A stretch of 62,562 nucleotides of DNA, from assembly GCF_028069725.1 (NCBI RefSeq), contig NZ_JANEWG010000028.1, positions 1-62,562 on the forward strand, given 5' to 3'. The notes below the pieces were generated by a model that did no database searches, was not told where the DNA came from, and saw only the letters and a program-made list of their open reading frames with translations. This document shows positions 1 through 8,653 of the stretch, in pieces; position 1 is the stretch's first letter, and each line of letters begins with the position of its first letter. This DNA comes from Citrobacter sp. Awk 4. Its GTDB lineage: Bacteria; Pseudomonadota; Gammaproteobacteria; Enterobacterales; Enterobacteriaceae. Both the position numbers and the translations under genes were made by a program.

Positions 1-16
1 TACGGGCCGTAAGTAA
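1..16 (+). CDS. possible 3' tail of the upstream gene (prc expected by synteny)
   Basis: Only a few codons could lie in the window. Two frames stop at once, at 10-12 and at 14-16. In E. coli the gene upstream of htpX on the same strand is prc (tail-specific protease), so this is probably its end. I cannot confirm it, because the few residues visible do not resemble the E. coli C-terminus. Confidence 0.25.
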
Positions 17-43
17 CAAAGTTGGATGCAAATGTCAGATCGT

Positions 44-125
44 ATGCGCCTGTTAGGGCGCGGCTGGTAACAGAGCCTTACAGGCGCATTTGAAAAACCT
101 CCGGCTATGCCGGAGGATATTTATT
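44..125 (+). terminator. long hairpin followed by an intrinsic terminator
   Basis: A perfect 10-base stem pairs 44-53 with 80-89 around a 26-base loop. It is followed by a compact GC-rich hairpin, 98-105 with 109-116 and a three-base loop, and then a T-rich run. The second hairpin is a normal rho-independent terminator for the upstream gene. The first, larger stem is extra and may protect the transcript 3' end. Confidence 0.6.
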
Positions 126-204
126 TAACAAATGTGGGTGGCCGTCAGACTATCGCTCTCAAATGTAAAGTTGTGTCTTTCTGGTGACTTACAGCCCATT
201 GATG

Positions 205-230
205 CTTGAAAATAGCGATAACACCCATAC
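205..230 (+). promoter_or_regulatory. sigma-32 type heat-shock promoter of htpX
   Basis: CTTGAAA at 205-211, a 12-base spacer and CCCATAC at 224-230 match the sigma-32 consensus (CTTGAAA, 11-16 bases, CCCCAT-T). htpX is a known heat-shock and envelope-stress gene in E. coli, so position and identity agree. The element ends about 50 bases before the htpX start codon. Confidence 0.6.
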
Positions 231-282
231 GATGTGGGTAATCGCATAGTGCGTTTTGTTAAGTTGAGGTTAAAAGAAGATT

Positions 283-1167
283 ATGATGCGAATCGCGCTC
301 TTCCTGCTGACGAACCTGGCCGTGATGGTCGTTTTCGGGCTGGTGCTGAGCCTGACGGGGATACAGTCGAGCAGCGTGCAAGGTCTACTGATCATGGCGT
401 TGCTGTTTGGTTTTGGTGGTTCCTTCATTTCGTTGCTGATGTCCAAATGGATGGCGTTGAAATCCGTTGGTGGAGAGGTCATCGAACAACCGCGTAATGA
501 AAGAGAACGCTGGCTGATGAATACGGTCGCGACGCAGGCCCGCCAGGCGGGGATTGCTATGCCGCAGGTGGCTATTTACCATGCGCCAGACATCAATGCG
601 TTTGCAACCGGTGCTCGTCGTGATGCGTCTTTGGTTGCTGTGAGCTCGGGTTTGCTGCAAAACATGAGCCCGGATGAAGCTGAAGCCGTTATTGCGCATG
701 AGATCAGCCATATTGCGAACGGCGATATGGTGACGATGACCCTGATTCAGGGGGTAGTAAACACCTTTGTTATCTTTATCTCGCGTATTCTTGCGCAAAT
801 TGCCGCAGGTTTTATGGGCGGTAACCGTGAAGAAGAAGGCGAGGGCGGCAATGGTAATCCGTTGATCTACTTCGCTGTTGCGACAGTGCTGGAGCTGGTC
901 TTTGGTATTCTGGCGAGCATTATCACCATGTGGTTCTCCCGTCACCGTGAGTTCCATGCCGATGCCGGTTCAGCGAAACTGGTCGGTCGCGAAAAAATGA
1001 TTGCCGCGTTGCAGCGCCTGAAAACCAGCTATGAGCCGCAGGAAGCCAGCAGCATGATGGCATTCTGTATCAACGGCAAGTCGAAATCGCTGAGCGAATT
1101 GTTCATGACGCACCCACCGTTGGATAAGCGTATTGAAGCGCTGCGCAGCGGGGAATATCTGAAGTAA
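283..1167 (+). CDS. htpX: HtpX, inner-membrane heat-shock zinc metalloprotease
   Basis: M48-family membrane protease that degrades misfolded inner-membrane proteins alongside FtsH. The 294-residue protein is almost identical to E. coli HtpX (293). Two hydrophobic segments lie at about 5-27 and 32-52. The zinc motif HEISH is at 139-143, and a downstream HREFHAD segment supplies the glutamate ligand. Two further hydrophobic stretches lie after the active site, at about 155-175 and 195-215. The start is the first of two tandem ATGs, as in E. coli. A sigma-32 type promoter lies just upstream and a bidirectional terminator follows. Confidence 0.97.
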   Translation: MMRIALFLLTNLAVMVVFGLVLSLTGIQSSSVQGLLIMALLFGFGGSFISLLMSKWMALKSVGGEVIEQPRNERERWLMNTVATQARQAGIAMPQVAIYHAPDINAFATGARRDASLVAVSSGLLQNMSPDEAEAVIAHEISHIANGDMVTMTLIQGVVNTFVIFISRILAQIAAGFMGGNREEEGEGGNGNPLIYFAVATVLELVFGILASIITMWFSRHREFHADAGSAKLVGREKMIAALQRLKTSYEPQEASSMMAFCINGKSKSLSELFMTHPPLDKRIEALRSGEYLK

Positions 1168-1215
1168 CAGGCATGAGTAGGCCAGTGAACGGAATAGGCT
1201 CTAAAGTCTGAATGT

Positions 1216-1247
1216 AAAAAAGCGCGTCTGATGACGCGCTTTTTTTA
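1216..1247. terminator. bidirectional terminator between htpX and yebQ
   Basis: AGCGCGTC at 1221-1228 pairs with GACGCGCT at 1233-1240 around a four-base loop. An A run on the left and a T run on the right let it serve both convergent genes. The stop codon of yebQ (1245-1247) lies inside the T run. Confidence 0.85.
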
Positions 1248-2618
1248 TGCTCCCGGCCGGGGTTGTGTAATACGTAAACCACTCACAATGGCCGCCAGCG
1301 TGGCCATAATGCCCGCAACCATCAGCGCGATGTGTGTTCCGCCATCACCGAACAGGTTCAGCATGAGCGCCACCAGTGCGGCCCCCGAACTTTGTCCCAG
1401 TAAACGTGCTGTTCCCAGCATGCCACTTGCACCTCCGCTACGCTCACGGGGGGCTGAGGTGATGATTGTGTGATTGTTTGGCGACTGGAATAGACCAAAA
1501 CCGGCACCGCAGAGAATCATTGGCCAGATAATACGGATGTCGGAGGGGGAGACCGGCAACAACACCAGGGAAAACAGGCCTGCCGCCATCACTGCCAACC
1601 CCAATGCGCCCAGCAGACCCGCGTGTACTTTTTCTATTAAGTAACCGGCAAGTGGCGCCATCACCATAGTGGCCAGCGGCCAGGGCGTTAACAACAGGCC
1701 GGTTTCCACTTCGCTTCGACCCAACACGGTTTGCAGGAAAAAGGGCAGGGAGACCAGCGCGAGCATTTGCGCGCAAAAGGAACAAATCGAGGTGCCAATA
1801 GAGAGGGAAAAAAGGGGGATCCGCAGCAAGTCCACTGGCAGCAAAGGGACCGGAAGTGAAAGCTGGCGGCGAATAAAGAAAAAACCGACAACAAGCATGA
1901 TGGCTGTCTCGGCGCCGATCAGCAGCAATGACTGCCCCTGGGCGAATCCGCTAAGGGCCGTGATCAGCAGTCCAAACGTTAAGGCGTTCATCACGGCGCT
2001 CGGCAGGTCAAAGCGCGGTTTCTTACTGCGCGACCCATTGGGTGGCAAAAAGCGCATGGCTAATAGCAATGCCAGGATGCCTAACGGTACGTTAATCAGA
2101 AATAACCACTGCCATGAAGCAACCGAGAGAATAGCGGCAGCGATTGTGGGGCCTGCCGCTGATGATACTGCGACGATGAATGAGTTAATGCCCATCCCTC
2201 GTCCAAGATGGCGCTGGGGATAGATAAGGCGAATTAGCGCAGTGTTGACACTCATCAGCGCCGCCCCGCCAAACCCCTGTATGACGCGCGCCATCGTCAG
2301 CATTTGCAATGAATCAGACAAAGCACAAAAAAGGGATGCCAGCAGGAAAATTACTAACCCGCATTTGTATATACGCCGATAACCAAACATATCCCCCAAA
2401 AATGATAGAGAGAGCAGGGAGACCACAATGGCAATTTGGTAGGCGTTAACCACCCAGATTGAACTGGCGGGTGAAGCCTGAAGGTCGGCGGCTATCGTTG
2501 GGAGTGCGACGTTAGCGATAGCACCGTCGAGAACTGCCATCGAAATACCAATCACGATGGTGAGTATGGCACCGTACCGTTGAGGAACGGGCAATCCATC
2601 TATCTGGCATTTTTCCAT
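1245..2618 (-). CDS. yebQ: YebQ, DHA2-type major facilitator drug exporter
   Basis: 457 residues, the same length as E. coli YebQ and very similar throughout. It is a polytopic inner-membrane protein of the 14-segment drug:H+ antiporter family. The loop between segments 2 and 3 carries the motif A-like LGDMFGYRR, and a GP-containing motif C (AAGPTIAAA) lies in the middle of the first half, which is typical of exporters. The substrate is not shown by the sequence. The start is the ATG after a poor Shine-Dalgarno sequence, chosen by length. It is convergent with htpX and divergent from kdgR, the same arrangement as in E. coli. Confidence 0.93.
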   Translation of the reverse strand: MEKCQIDGLPVPQRYGAILTIVIGISMAVLDGAIANVALPTIAADLQASPASSIWVVNAYQIAIVVSLLSLSFLGDMFGYRRIYKCGLVIFLLASLFCALSDSLQMLTMARVIQGFGGAALMSVNTALIRLIYPQRHLGRGMGINSFIVAVSSAAGPTIAAAILSVASWQWLFLINVPLGILALLLAMRFLPPNGSRSKKPRFDLPSAVMNALTFGLLITALSGFAQGQSLLLIGAETAIMLVVGFFFIRRQLSLPVPLLPVDLLRIPLFSLSIGTSICSFCAQMLALVSLPFFLQTVLGRSEVETGLLLTPWPLATMVMAPLAGYLIEKVHAGLLGALGLAVMAAGLFSLVLLPVSPSDIRIIWPMILCGAGFGLFQSPNNHTIITSAPRERSGGASGMLGTARLLGQSSGAALVALMLNLFGDGGTHIALMVAGIMATLAAIVSGLRITQPRPGA

Positions 2619-2750
2619 ATGAATTCAAAGTCTTTCTGGGATTATGATCAGAGTAATTATTTTAGCATTGATATTCAGGGTTATGTCGCAGATTTGTAAC
2701 TCAATAAGCAAAGATGGATTGCGGGCAATGTAACGTGAAATTATAATAAA

Positions 2751-2776
2751 AAATTGTTCTGATTTTTATAAAACAC
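2751..2776. promoter_or_regulatory. AT-rich palindrome in the yebQ-kdgR intergenic region, possible KdgR operator
   Basis: A 7-base inverted repeat (ATAAAAA and TTTTTAT) surrounds a TTGTTCTGA centre just upstream of kdgR. Known KdgR boxes have an A-rich arm, a TGTT core and a T-rich arm, so this could be an autoregulatory site. The match is loose, and an AT-rich promoter could look the same. Confidence 0.3.
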
Positions 2777-2793
2777 TCGCAATGAGGTGATAA

Positions 2794-3585
2794 ATGGCTA
2801 CTACAGATCTGGATAAACAACCTGATTCTGTTTCTTCTGTGCTGAAAGTGTTTGGCATTTTACAGGCGCTGGGGGAAGAGCGCGAAATTGGTATTACCGA
2901 GTTGTCGCAACGCGTCATGATGTCGAAAAGCACCGTTTATCGCTTTTTGCAGACCATGAAAACGCTGGGATATGTGGCTCAGGAAGGCGAATCAGAAAAA
3001 TATTCACTGACCCTGAAACTGTTTGAATTAGGCGCACGCGCTTTACAGAATGTTGATCTGATCCGTAGTGCTGATATTCAAATGCGTGAGCTTTCGCGTC
3101 TGACGAAAGAGACGGTACACCTCGGTGCGCTGGACGAAGACAGTATCGTTTACATTCACAAAATTGATTCTATGTACAATCTGCGTATGTACTCGCGGGT
3201 TGGACGTCGTAACCCGTTGTACAGTACCGCGATTGGTAAAGTGCTTTTAGCCTGGCGCGATCGTGATGAAGTCAAACAGATTATGGAAGGGGTTGAGTAT
3301 AAGCGCAGCACTGACCGTACGATAACTTCTACTGATGAATTACTGACATTGCTGGATAAAGTCCGTGAACAGGGTTATGGCGAGGATAACGAAGAGCAGG
3401 AAGAAGGTTTACGCTGTATTGGCGTACCGGTATTCGATCGCTTCGGGGTTGTCATTGCGGGTCTGAGTATCTCCTTCCCGACGCTGCGTTTCTCAGAAGA
3501 GCGTTTGCACGAGTATGTCGCCATGCTGCACACCGCTGCACGTAAGATCTCCGAACAAATGGGCTATAACGACTACCCGTTCTGA
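2794..3585 (+). CDS. kdgR: KdgR, IclR-family repressor of 2-keto-3-deoxygluconate catabolism
   Basis: 263 residues, the same length as E. coli KdgR and nearly identical. KdgR represses the kdg and pectin/hexuronate degradation genes and is released by 2-keto-3-deoxygluconate. The winged helix-turn-helix lies at about 33-56, and the C-terminal IclR effector-binding domain covers about 90-258. AATGAGGTG provides the ribosome binding site, and the protein ends in DYPF as in E. coli. It is transcribed alone and closed by a terminator. Confidence 0.97.
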   Translation: MATTDLDKQPDSVSSVLKVFGILQALGEEREIGITELSQRVMMSKSTVYRFLQTMKTLGYVAQEGESEKYSLTLKLFELGARALQNVDLIRSADIQMRELSRLTKETVHLGALDEDSIVYIHKIDSMYNLRMYSRVGRRNPLYSTAIGKVLLAWRDRDEVKQIMEGVEYKRSTDRTITSTDELLTLLDKVREQGYGEDNEEQEEGLRCIGVPVFDRFGVVIAGLSISFPTLRFSEERLHEYVAMLHTAARKISEQMGYNDYPF

Positions 3586-3607
3586 GTGGCGTTCGCTACC
3601 TGATATT

Positions 3608-3644
3608 AAAAAGCCAGACGGCACTTACTGCTGGCTGGCTTTTT
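3608..3644 (+). terminator. intrinsic terminator after kdgR
   Basis: AAAAAGCCAG at 3608-3617 pairs perfectly with CTGGCTTTTT at 3635-3644 across a 17-base loop. The T run forms part of the stem, so it may work in both directions. Confidence 0.8.
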
Positions 3645-3783
3645 AACCAGGGCGTAACCGTATATCGTCGGGATAGTTCAATATTAGATAAGTACATATT
3701 AGCGGGACTTAATATGATGAACGGAAGAATAAATAAGGCATAACGGAGTTATGCCTTGGGGAAATACTCGACAAACAGATTTA

Positions 3784-4020
3784 TCAATTATCAACAACAA
3801 CCGTACTTTTTCTCAATACAGGACAATCTGTCAGACCAATAATACCGCTATTAGTGTGAATATACTGCGCCGTGCTGGTGCCGCGGGCGGTCAGATAGTG
3901 GCATTGCAAGCCCAGACCAGCTGCATTCTCCTGACTACCAATCAAAATTCCGTAACCGCTGAGTAGCAAACCTATCCATACCAGAGCAAGCAAGACAATC
4001 GCGCGAATGATCAAACGCAT
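3784..4020 (-). CDS. yobH: YobH, small membrane-anchored protein of unknown function
   Basis: 78 residues, clearly the E. coli YobH family (79). One N-terminal hydrophobic helix at about 3-25 acts as a membrane anchor or uncleaved signal. The remaining 50 residues are polar and presumably periplasmic, with two cysteines (C40 and C66) that could form a disulfide. No function is known to me. It is transcribed away from mgrB. Confidence 0.9.
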   Translation of the reverse strand: MRLIIRAIVLLALVWIGLLLSGYGILIGSQENAAGLGLQCHYLTARGTSTAQYIHTNSGIIGLTDCPVLRKSTVVVDN

Positions 4021-4111
4021 TACAACCTCTTTTCTTCTTTCGTTATAATAAGAGTAGCCTCTGCATCTGCTGATACAAGTGAATCATTCCTAAAAATACG
4101 TAATGCCACTA

Positions 4112-4146
4112 CAGTTAGCCCCGGTTTAGGTAACGCATGATAATTT
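4112..4146 (+). promoter_or_regulatory. PhoP box and -10 element of mgrB
   Basis: CAGTTA at 4112-4117 and GGTTTA at 4123-4128 form the direct hexamer repeat with a 5-base spacer that PhoP recognises, consensus (T/G)GTTTA-N5-(T/G)GTTTA. A GATAAT/TAATTT stretch follows about 10-12 bases downstream at 4139-4146, the usual PhoP box to -10 distance. mgrB is a classic PhoP target in enterobacteria. The left half-site is degenerate. Confidence 0.65.
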
Positions 4147-4177
4147 AGAGTCATAAGATGTGGATTCGGAGAACTGA

Positions 4178-4321
4178 GTGAAAAAGTTTCGGTGGGTATT
4201 CCTGATAATTGGCGTGCTGGTCTGCCTGTTGCTTTGGGCGCAGGTGTTCAACATCATGTGCGATCAGGATGTACAATTTTTCAGCGGTATTTGCGCCATC
4301 AATAAATTTATTCCCTGGTAA
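4178..4321 (+). CDS. mgrB: MgrB, small membrane inhibitor of the PhoQ sensor kinase
   Basis: A 47-residue single-pass protein starting with GTG, as I recall for E. coli mgrB. After KKFRW a hydrophobic helix covers about 6-24, followed by the conserved periplasmic tail with C28 and C39 and the terminal FIPW. MgrB is induced by PhoP and binds PhoQ in the inner membrane, giving negative feedback. The PhoP box upstream fits this. The gene is intact, with both cysteines and the PhoQ-contacting tail present. MgrB loss is a known route to polymyxin resistance in Klebsiella and Citrobacter, and no such loss is seen here. Confidence 0.93.
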   Translation: MKKFRWVFLIIGVLVCLLLWAQVFNIMCDQDVQFFSGICAINKFIPW

Positions 4322-4395
4322 ACGCATTTTTACAACAGGTGATTACCTTCTCGTGTAGCAGTGCTAAAATGTCCCGTCTACATTGAGGTGGTAAA

Positions 4396-4683
4396 ATGAA
4401 CGAAGTTCTGAACTCAGGCGCGCTAACTTTCGCGTCTTTAATGGTATCGGTGGTGGTTCTGGTTGTTGGACTTGTATTGTGGTTTTTCGTCAACCGCGCA
4501 AGCTCGCGCACCAATGAGCAGATTGAATTGCTCGAATCCTTGTTAGATCAGCAAAAACGTCAAAATGCGTTGTTGCGCCGTCTGTGTGAAGCAAATGAAC
4601 CTGAAAAAACGGCTGAGGCGACTCCGGCTGCAAATGATCGGGAAGAGGACGATGATATCATCCGTCTGGTAGCGGAAAGGTAG
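4396..4683 (+). CDS. yebO: YebO, small membrane protein with a cytoplasmic coiled coil
   Basis: 95 residues, the same length as E. coli YebO. A transmembrane helix at about 10-33 is followed by a charged heptad-rich segment at about 38-65 that looks like a coiled coil, then an acidic tail. The function is not established. It lies 74 bases after mgrB on the same strand and may be cotranscribed. GAGGTGGTAA is the ribosome binding site. Confidence 0.9.
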   Translation: MNEVLNSGALTFASLMVSVVVLVVGLVLWFFVNRASSRTNEQIELLESLLDQQKRQNALLRRLCEANEPEKTAEATPAANDREEDDDIIRLVAER

Positions 4684-5383
4684 TCGGATTGACAGGATGC
4701 GGGTTTGCCAGCACTGTCTGGGGCACGACATCCTGTCATTCTTCATAGTGATGCATTTTTCTGGTGCAACTGCGCATTTCGATTATCGTTTGCAGTCGGA
4801 TCCCGGCAACGATAATATTTTATCGAACAATGAATATGTTATCCCCGGACGCATTAATTAACGCTATTCCCTACAACTAAAATATGATTATTCATTTTTT
4901 GTGATGACGATCGTTATTATCAATAACGAAACGTTTCTCTCCCATTTTTTGTGCATTGTCATCGTATATTCATTATTTTGGTGCACAATGTCGTTGGAGA
5001 GTTTTGCTACATTAGCCCATTAAAAATCAGCCATTCGTATCTGTTTTTTTTCAATTGGTATGATTTTGTTATGTGACAATTTATGCATTACAAAGCATAA
5101 AAAGTGATATCTGTCACTAGTGGCGATAAGTTGAGCAGCTTACCTGGAACAACTGAATTTATTGAGCTATGGTAGAAAAGCGTCTGTTCTGAGCACAGTT
5201 TGTCAAAGCGGATGTAGAGCGGCGAAAATATATCTTTAGCGGATTTAGCGCATAACAGTGCAGTCGCGCTTTGCCGACTTTCGGGATTTGTGCGACTGAT
5301 CGAGACACGTTTAAAAATGGCTTGCCATATTTTACGTTGTATGTGATAACACGGCTTGGGTTAAACGAGGTGCAATTCTGTTT
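4684..5383 (+). other. 700-base gap carrying the yobF-cspC promoter and long leader
   Basis: No coding region can be supported here. The first half is AT-rich with many TTATT/CATT runs. The half nearer yobF, from about 5100, is less AT-rich and has the look of a transcribed 5' leader. E. coli yobF-cspC is known for post-transcriptional control, so a structured leader is plausible. I could not fold it or place the start site. Confidence 0.4.
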
Positions 5384-5527
5384 ATGTGTGGCATTTTCAG
5401 TAAAGAAGTCCTGAGTAAAAACGTTGTCGTTGAATACCGCTTCTCTGCCGAACCTTATATTAGTGCCTCAAGCAGTAATGTCTCAGTTTCATCTATGTTA
5501 TGCCTGCGGGCGAAGAAAACAATCTAA
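5384..5527 (+). CDS. yobF: YobF, 47-residue stress-associated small protein
   Basis: Begins [10 protein letters not shown] and ends LRAKKTI, matching E. coli YobF (47 residues) with a few substitutions. Only 12 bases separate its stop from the cspC start, and the cspC Shine-Dalgarno TAAGGA overlaps the yobF stop codon, so the two are transcribed and perhaps translated together. In E. coli its level rises under heat and other stress. The biochemical role is unknown. Confidence 0.9.
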   Translation: MCGIFSKEVLSKNVVVEYRFSAEPYISASSSNVSVSSMLCLRAKKTI

Positions 5528-5539
5528 GGAATTTTGCAA

Positions 5540-5749
5540 ATGGCAAAGATTAAAGGTCAAGTTAAGTGGTTCAACGAGTCCAAAGGTTTTGGTTTCATTA
5601 CTCCGGCTGATGGCAGCAAAGACGTGTTTGTACACTTCTCCGCTATCCAGGGTAATGGCTTCAAAACTCTGGCTGAAGGCCAGAACGTTGAGTTCGAAAT
5701 TCAGGACGGCCAGAAAGGTCCGGCTGCTGTTAACGTAACAGCTATCTGA
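5540..5749 (+). CDS. cspC: CspC, cold-shock-domain RNA chaperone
   Basis: 69 residues, apparently identical to E. coli CspC. It is an OB-fold cold-shock domain with RNP1 (KGFGFI, 15-20) and RNP2 (VFVHF, 29-33) for single-stranded RNA binding. CspC is not cold-induced in E. coli. It is made at 37 degrees and stabilises stress transcripts such as rpoS. The ATG at 5540 is chosen over one six bases upstream because [11 protein letters not shown] is the family N-terminus and TAAGGA is well spaced from it. Confidence 0.97.
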
Positions 5750-5795
5750 TCGATACCACTGATTTGAAGCGTTCAGGCGCATCAACCTCAGATAT

Positions 5796-5822
5796 AAAGC
5801 CTCGCAAATGCGGGGCTTTTTA
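5796..5822 (+). terminator. intrinsic terminator of yobF-cspC
   Basis: AAGCCTCGC at 5797-5805 pairs with GCGGGGCTT at 5810-5818 (one G-T pair) around a four-base loop and is followed by a T run. Confidence 0.85.
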
Positions 5823-5968
5823 ATTCAACTTGCGTCAAAACATGTCTGAATCCCCTTCTGTTAGTGCTTTGTTGCAAAACCGCGAAGTTCGTAGCATTGT
5901 TTTTCCCGATTTCCTTCACAATTTTTCGTTAAATCAATCGCCTGAAACATAAGTTTGCTGGAGACCCG

Positions 5969-7714
5969 GTGAAAAAGAAAAGCGACGGCGTGATGGCTAA
6001 TTTTACCCCCGTGCGTTTCGCGCTGCTGTGTGCGGCAATCCTGGCAAGTATGGGGTTATTACTCGGGCGCCTTGCGTGGTTACAAATTGTCACGCCGACG
6101 AACCTGGTCAGGCAAGAGGATATGCGCTCGCTACGTGAAGTCGCCACGGCTTCTGTGCGCGGGATGATTACAGACAGAGAAGGGCGTCCGCTGGCTGTCA
6201 GCGTGCCGGTGAATGCGGTCTGGGCCGATCCTAAAACCATCATCAGCAAGGGCGGCGTGGGATATAACGAACGCTGGCAAGCCCTGGCGAGTACGCTGCA
6301 TCTGTCGTTAAGCACGCTGGCCGAGCGGGTTAACAGTAATCCGGCGGGGAGATTTATCTATCTGGCGCGCCAGGTGTCACCACAACAAGCACAATGGATA
6401 GACAAACTTAACCTTGTGGGGATCAATCTGCGTGAAGAATCACGTCGATTTTATCCTGCCGGACATGTTGCGGCGAATCTGATTGGTTTTACCAATATTG
6501 ACGGACAGGGTATTGAAGGGATTGAGAAAAGCTTTAACTCGCAATTGACGGGGAAACCGGGCTCGCGTCTGGTGCGAAAAGACAAATTTGGGCATGTGAT
6601 TGAGAACATCACGGAAGTCACGCCGGTCCCGGCACATGAATTGCGACTCAGCATTGATGAGCGTTTGCAGACCGTAACGGAAGATGCCTTAGACAATGCC
6701 GTTACCTGGAATAAAGCGGAGTCGGGCGCAGCGGTACTGGTCAGTGTTGCTACCGGCGAAATTCTCGCGATGGCCAGCTTCCCTGATTTTAACCCTAACA
6801 ATCGCGAAGGGGCCGTGCTGGACGATTTTCGCAATCGCGCCATTAGCGACACCTTTGAACCGGGCTCTACCGTAAAACCGTTGGTCATTATGACGGCGCT
6901 AAAACAGGGCATTGTGCAACCGGACAGCGTGCTCGACACACACCCGTTTAATCTTGATGGTCATCGTATCCGGGACGTGGGCTTTTACCCTGAACTCTCT
7001 TTAACCGGTATTTTGCAAAAATCGAGTGACACCGGGGTTTCGCATCTCTCACTCGCGATGCCGATTAAACAATTGCTTGATACGTATAAAAGTTTCGGAT
7101 TTGGTACACCGACAGGGCTGGGATTAACAGGGGAGAGTCGCGGTTTGCTGCCTCAACGACGTTACTGGAGCGATCTTGATCGGGCAACGTTTGCTTTCGG
7201 TTATGGTTTGATGGTGACGCCACTGCAACTGGCGCATGTGTATGCGACGATCGGCAGCTTCGGTATTTATCGGCCTCTCTCCATTACCCGTATCGATCCC
7301 CCGGTGATTGGCACCCGGGTAATGCCTGAAGGTCTGGTCCACGATGTTGAACATATGATGGAGAGCGTTGCGTTGCCCGGAGGTGGGGGAACCAAAGCTG
7401 CGGTGAGAGATTATCGTGTCGCGGTGAAAACCGGCACGGCGAAAAAAATAGGCGCTGATGGAAAGTACGTCGATAAATATGTGGCCTACACGGCGGGCGT
7501 TGCCCCGGCGAGCGATCCGAAATTTGCGTTGGTCGTCGTGATCAACGATCCGCAGAATGGTGCTTATTATGGAGGGGCGGTTTCGGCTCCGGTCTTTAGC
7601 CAGATTATGGGGGACGTATTGCGCCTCGAGAACGTTAAACCTGATGGCATGCCCGCCGATTCTGACCATTTGCTGGTTATGCACGGCAGTCGCGTTCCGA
7701 CGCCTGTACTCTAA
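5969..7714 (+). CDS. PBP3SAL-type alternative class B penicillin-binding protein (FtsI paralogue)
   Basis: Peptidoglycan transpeptidase of the FtsI family, 581 residues. A short cytoplasmic tail and one transmembrane anchor (about 15-40) precede a pedestal domain and the transpeptidase domain. The active serine is S300 in STVK (300-303), the second motif is SSD (352-354), and the third is KTGT (487-490). E. coli K-12 has no gene here. Salmonella has PBP3SAL between cspC and rlmA, a septal enzyme used at acid pH inside host cells, and both length and neighbours fit. The start is GTG behind CTGGAGA. FtsI itself has SSN as second motif, while SSD resembles the SAD of PBP2. Confidence 0.88.
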   Translation: MKKKSDGVMANFTPVRFALLCAAILASMGLLLGRLAWLQIVTPTNLVRQEDMRSLREVATASVRGMITDREGRPLAVSVPVNAVWADPKTIISKGGVGYNERWQALASTLHLSLSTLAERVNSNPAGRFIYLARQVSPQQAQWIDKLNLVGINLREESRRFYPAGHVAANLIGFTNIDGQGIEGIEKSFNSQLTGKPGSRLVRKDKFGHVIENITEVTPVPAHELRLSIDERLQTVTEDALDNAVTWNKAESGAAVLVSVATGEILAMASFPDFNPNNREGAVLDDFRNRAISDTFEPGSTVKPLVIMTALKQGIVQPDSVLDTHPFNLDGHRIRDVGFYPELSLTGILQKSSDTGVSHLSLAMPIKQLLDTYKSFGFGTPTGLGLTGESRGLLPQRRYWSDLDRATFAFGYGLMVTPLQLAHVYATIGSFGIYRPLSITRIDPPVIGTRVMPEGLVHDVEHMMESVALPGGGGTKAAVRDYRVAVKTGTAKKIGADGKYVDKYVAYTAGVAPASDPKFALVVVINDPQNGAYYGGAVSAPVFSQIMGDVLRLENVKPDGMPADSDHLLVMHGSRVPTPVL

Positions 7715-7843
7715 GAAGGGCAGCTGCAGGCCAGCATTCAGGGTGTTAGCGTGTTGTCCTGCAACGCGAATTATTGAGAGTATATTTTCCCTGGGCGCAA
7801 TTCGCGTTACACTTGCGCCCCGAAGTCATCAGCCGGAGTTGTC

Positions 7844-8653
7844 ATGTCGTTTTCTTGTCCTCTTTGCCACCACCCTCTTGCGCAAGTAAAAAACAGTTTT
7901 ATCTGCCCGCAACGACATCAGTTTGATGTGGCGAAAGAAGGATATGTCAACTTACTGCCGGTGCAGCATAAACGCTCGCGTGACCCCGGTGATAGTGCGG
8001 AAATGATGCAGGCGCGCCGGGCGTTTCTTGACGCCGGGCATTATCAGCCGCTACGTGACGCTATCGTCAATATCCTCAATGAACTTTTGAGTCCCCATGC
8101 GACATCGGTTCTCGATATTGGCTGCGGCGAAGGGTATTACACCCATGCTTTTGCCGATGCGCAGTCGGGAATCACCGTGTTTGGCCTGGATGTGGCAAAA
8201 GTGGCGATTAAGTCTGCGGCTAAGCGTTATCCGCAGGTGACGTTCTGCGTTGCCTCGAGTCATCGCCTGCCATTTGCTGATGCGTCAATGGATGCCATTA
8301 TCAGGATATACGCGCCGTGCAAAGCAGAAGAGTTATCCAGAGTCGTCAAACCGGGTGGATGGGTGATCACCGCAACGCCGGGGCCACGCCATTTAATGGA
8401 ACTCAAGGGACTGATTTATGATGAGATCCGACTGCATGCCCCGCACACGGAGCAAATCGATGGTTTTACGTTACAGCAGAGCGTGGCGTTGAACTATCCT
8501 ATGCGCCTTCTCGGTAGTGAGGCGGTGGCGTTATTACAGATGACGCCTTTTGCATGGCGGGCGAAGCCCGAGGTGTGGGAAACGTTGTCAGCCAGGGACG
8601 TATTTGACTGCCAGACCGATTTTAGTCTTCACCTCTGGCAGCGTGACAGTTAG
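7844..8653 (+). CDS. rlmA: RlmA, 23S rRNA (guanine-745-N1)-methyltransferase
   Basis: 269 residues, E. coli RlmA (RrmA, YebH) family. The N-terminal zinc finger uses C5, C8, C21 and H25. The S-adenosylmethionine motif [12 protein letters not shown] is at 89-100 in a class I Rossmann fold. It methylates G745 in helix 35 of 23S rRNA, near the peptide exit tunnel. Its TAG stop overlaps by four bases the stop of convergent mntP. Confidence 0.95.
   Translation: MSFSCPLCHHPLAQVKNSFICPQRHQFDVAKEGYVNLLPVQHKRSRDPGDSAEMMQARRAFLDAGHYQPLRDAIVNILNELLSPHATSVLDIGCGEGYYTHAFADAQSGITVFGLDVAKVAIKSAAKRYPQVTFCVASSHRLPFADASMDAIIRIYAPCKAEELSRVVKPGGWVITATPGPRHLMELKGLIYDEIRLHAPHTEQIDGFTLQQSVALNYPMRLLGSEAVALLQMTPFAWRAKPEVWETLSARDVFDCQTDFSLHLWQRDS

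Noticed and set aside
385..957. 190-residue open frame antisense to htpX
   Set aside because: It lies wholly inside the well-conserved htpX gene, has no ribosome site, and its translation is basic low-complexity sequence typical of a shadow frame.
3751..3966. 71-residue plus-strand frame opposite yobH
   Set aside because: The minus-strand reading is a clear YobH with a membrane helix; the plus-strand frame has no likeness to any family.
7124..7684. 186-residue open frame antisense to the PBP gene
   Set aside because: No recognisable protein; it arises from codon use of the opposite strand in a highly conserved transpeptidase domain.
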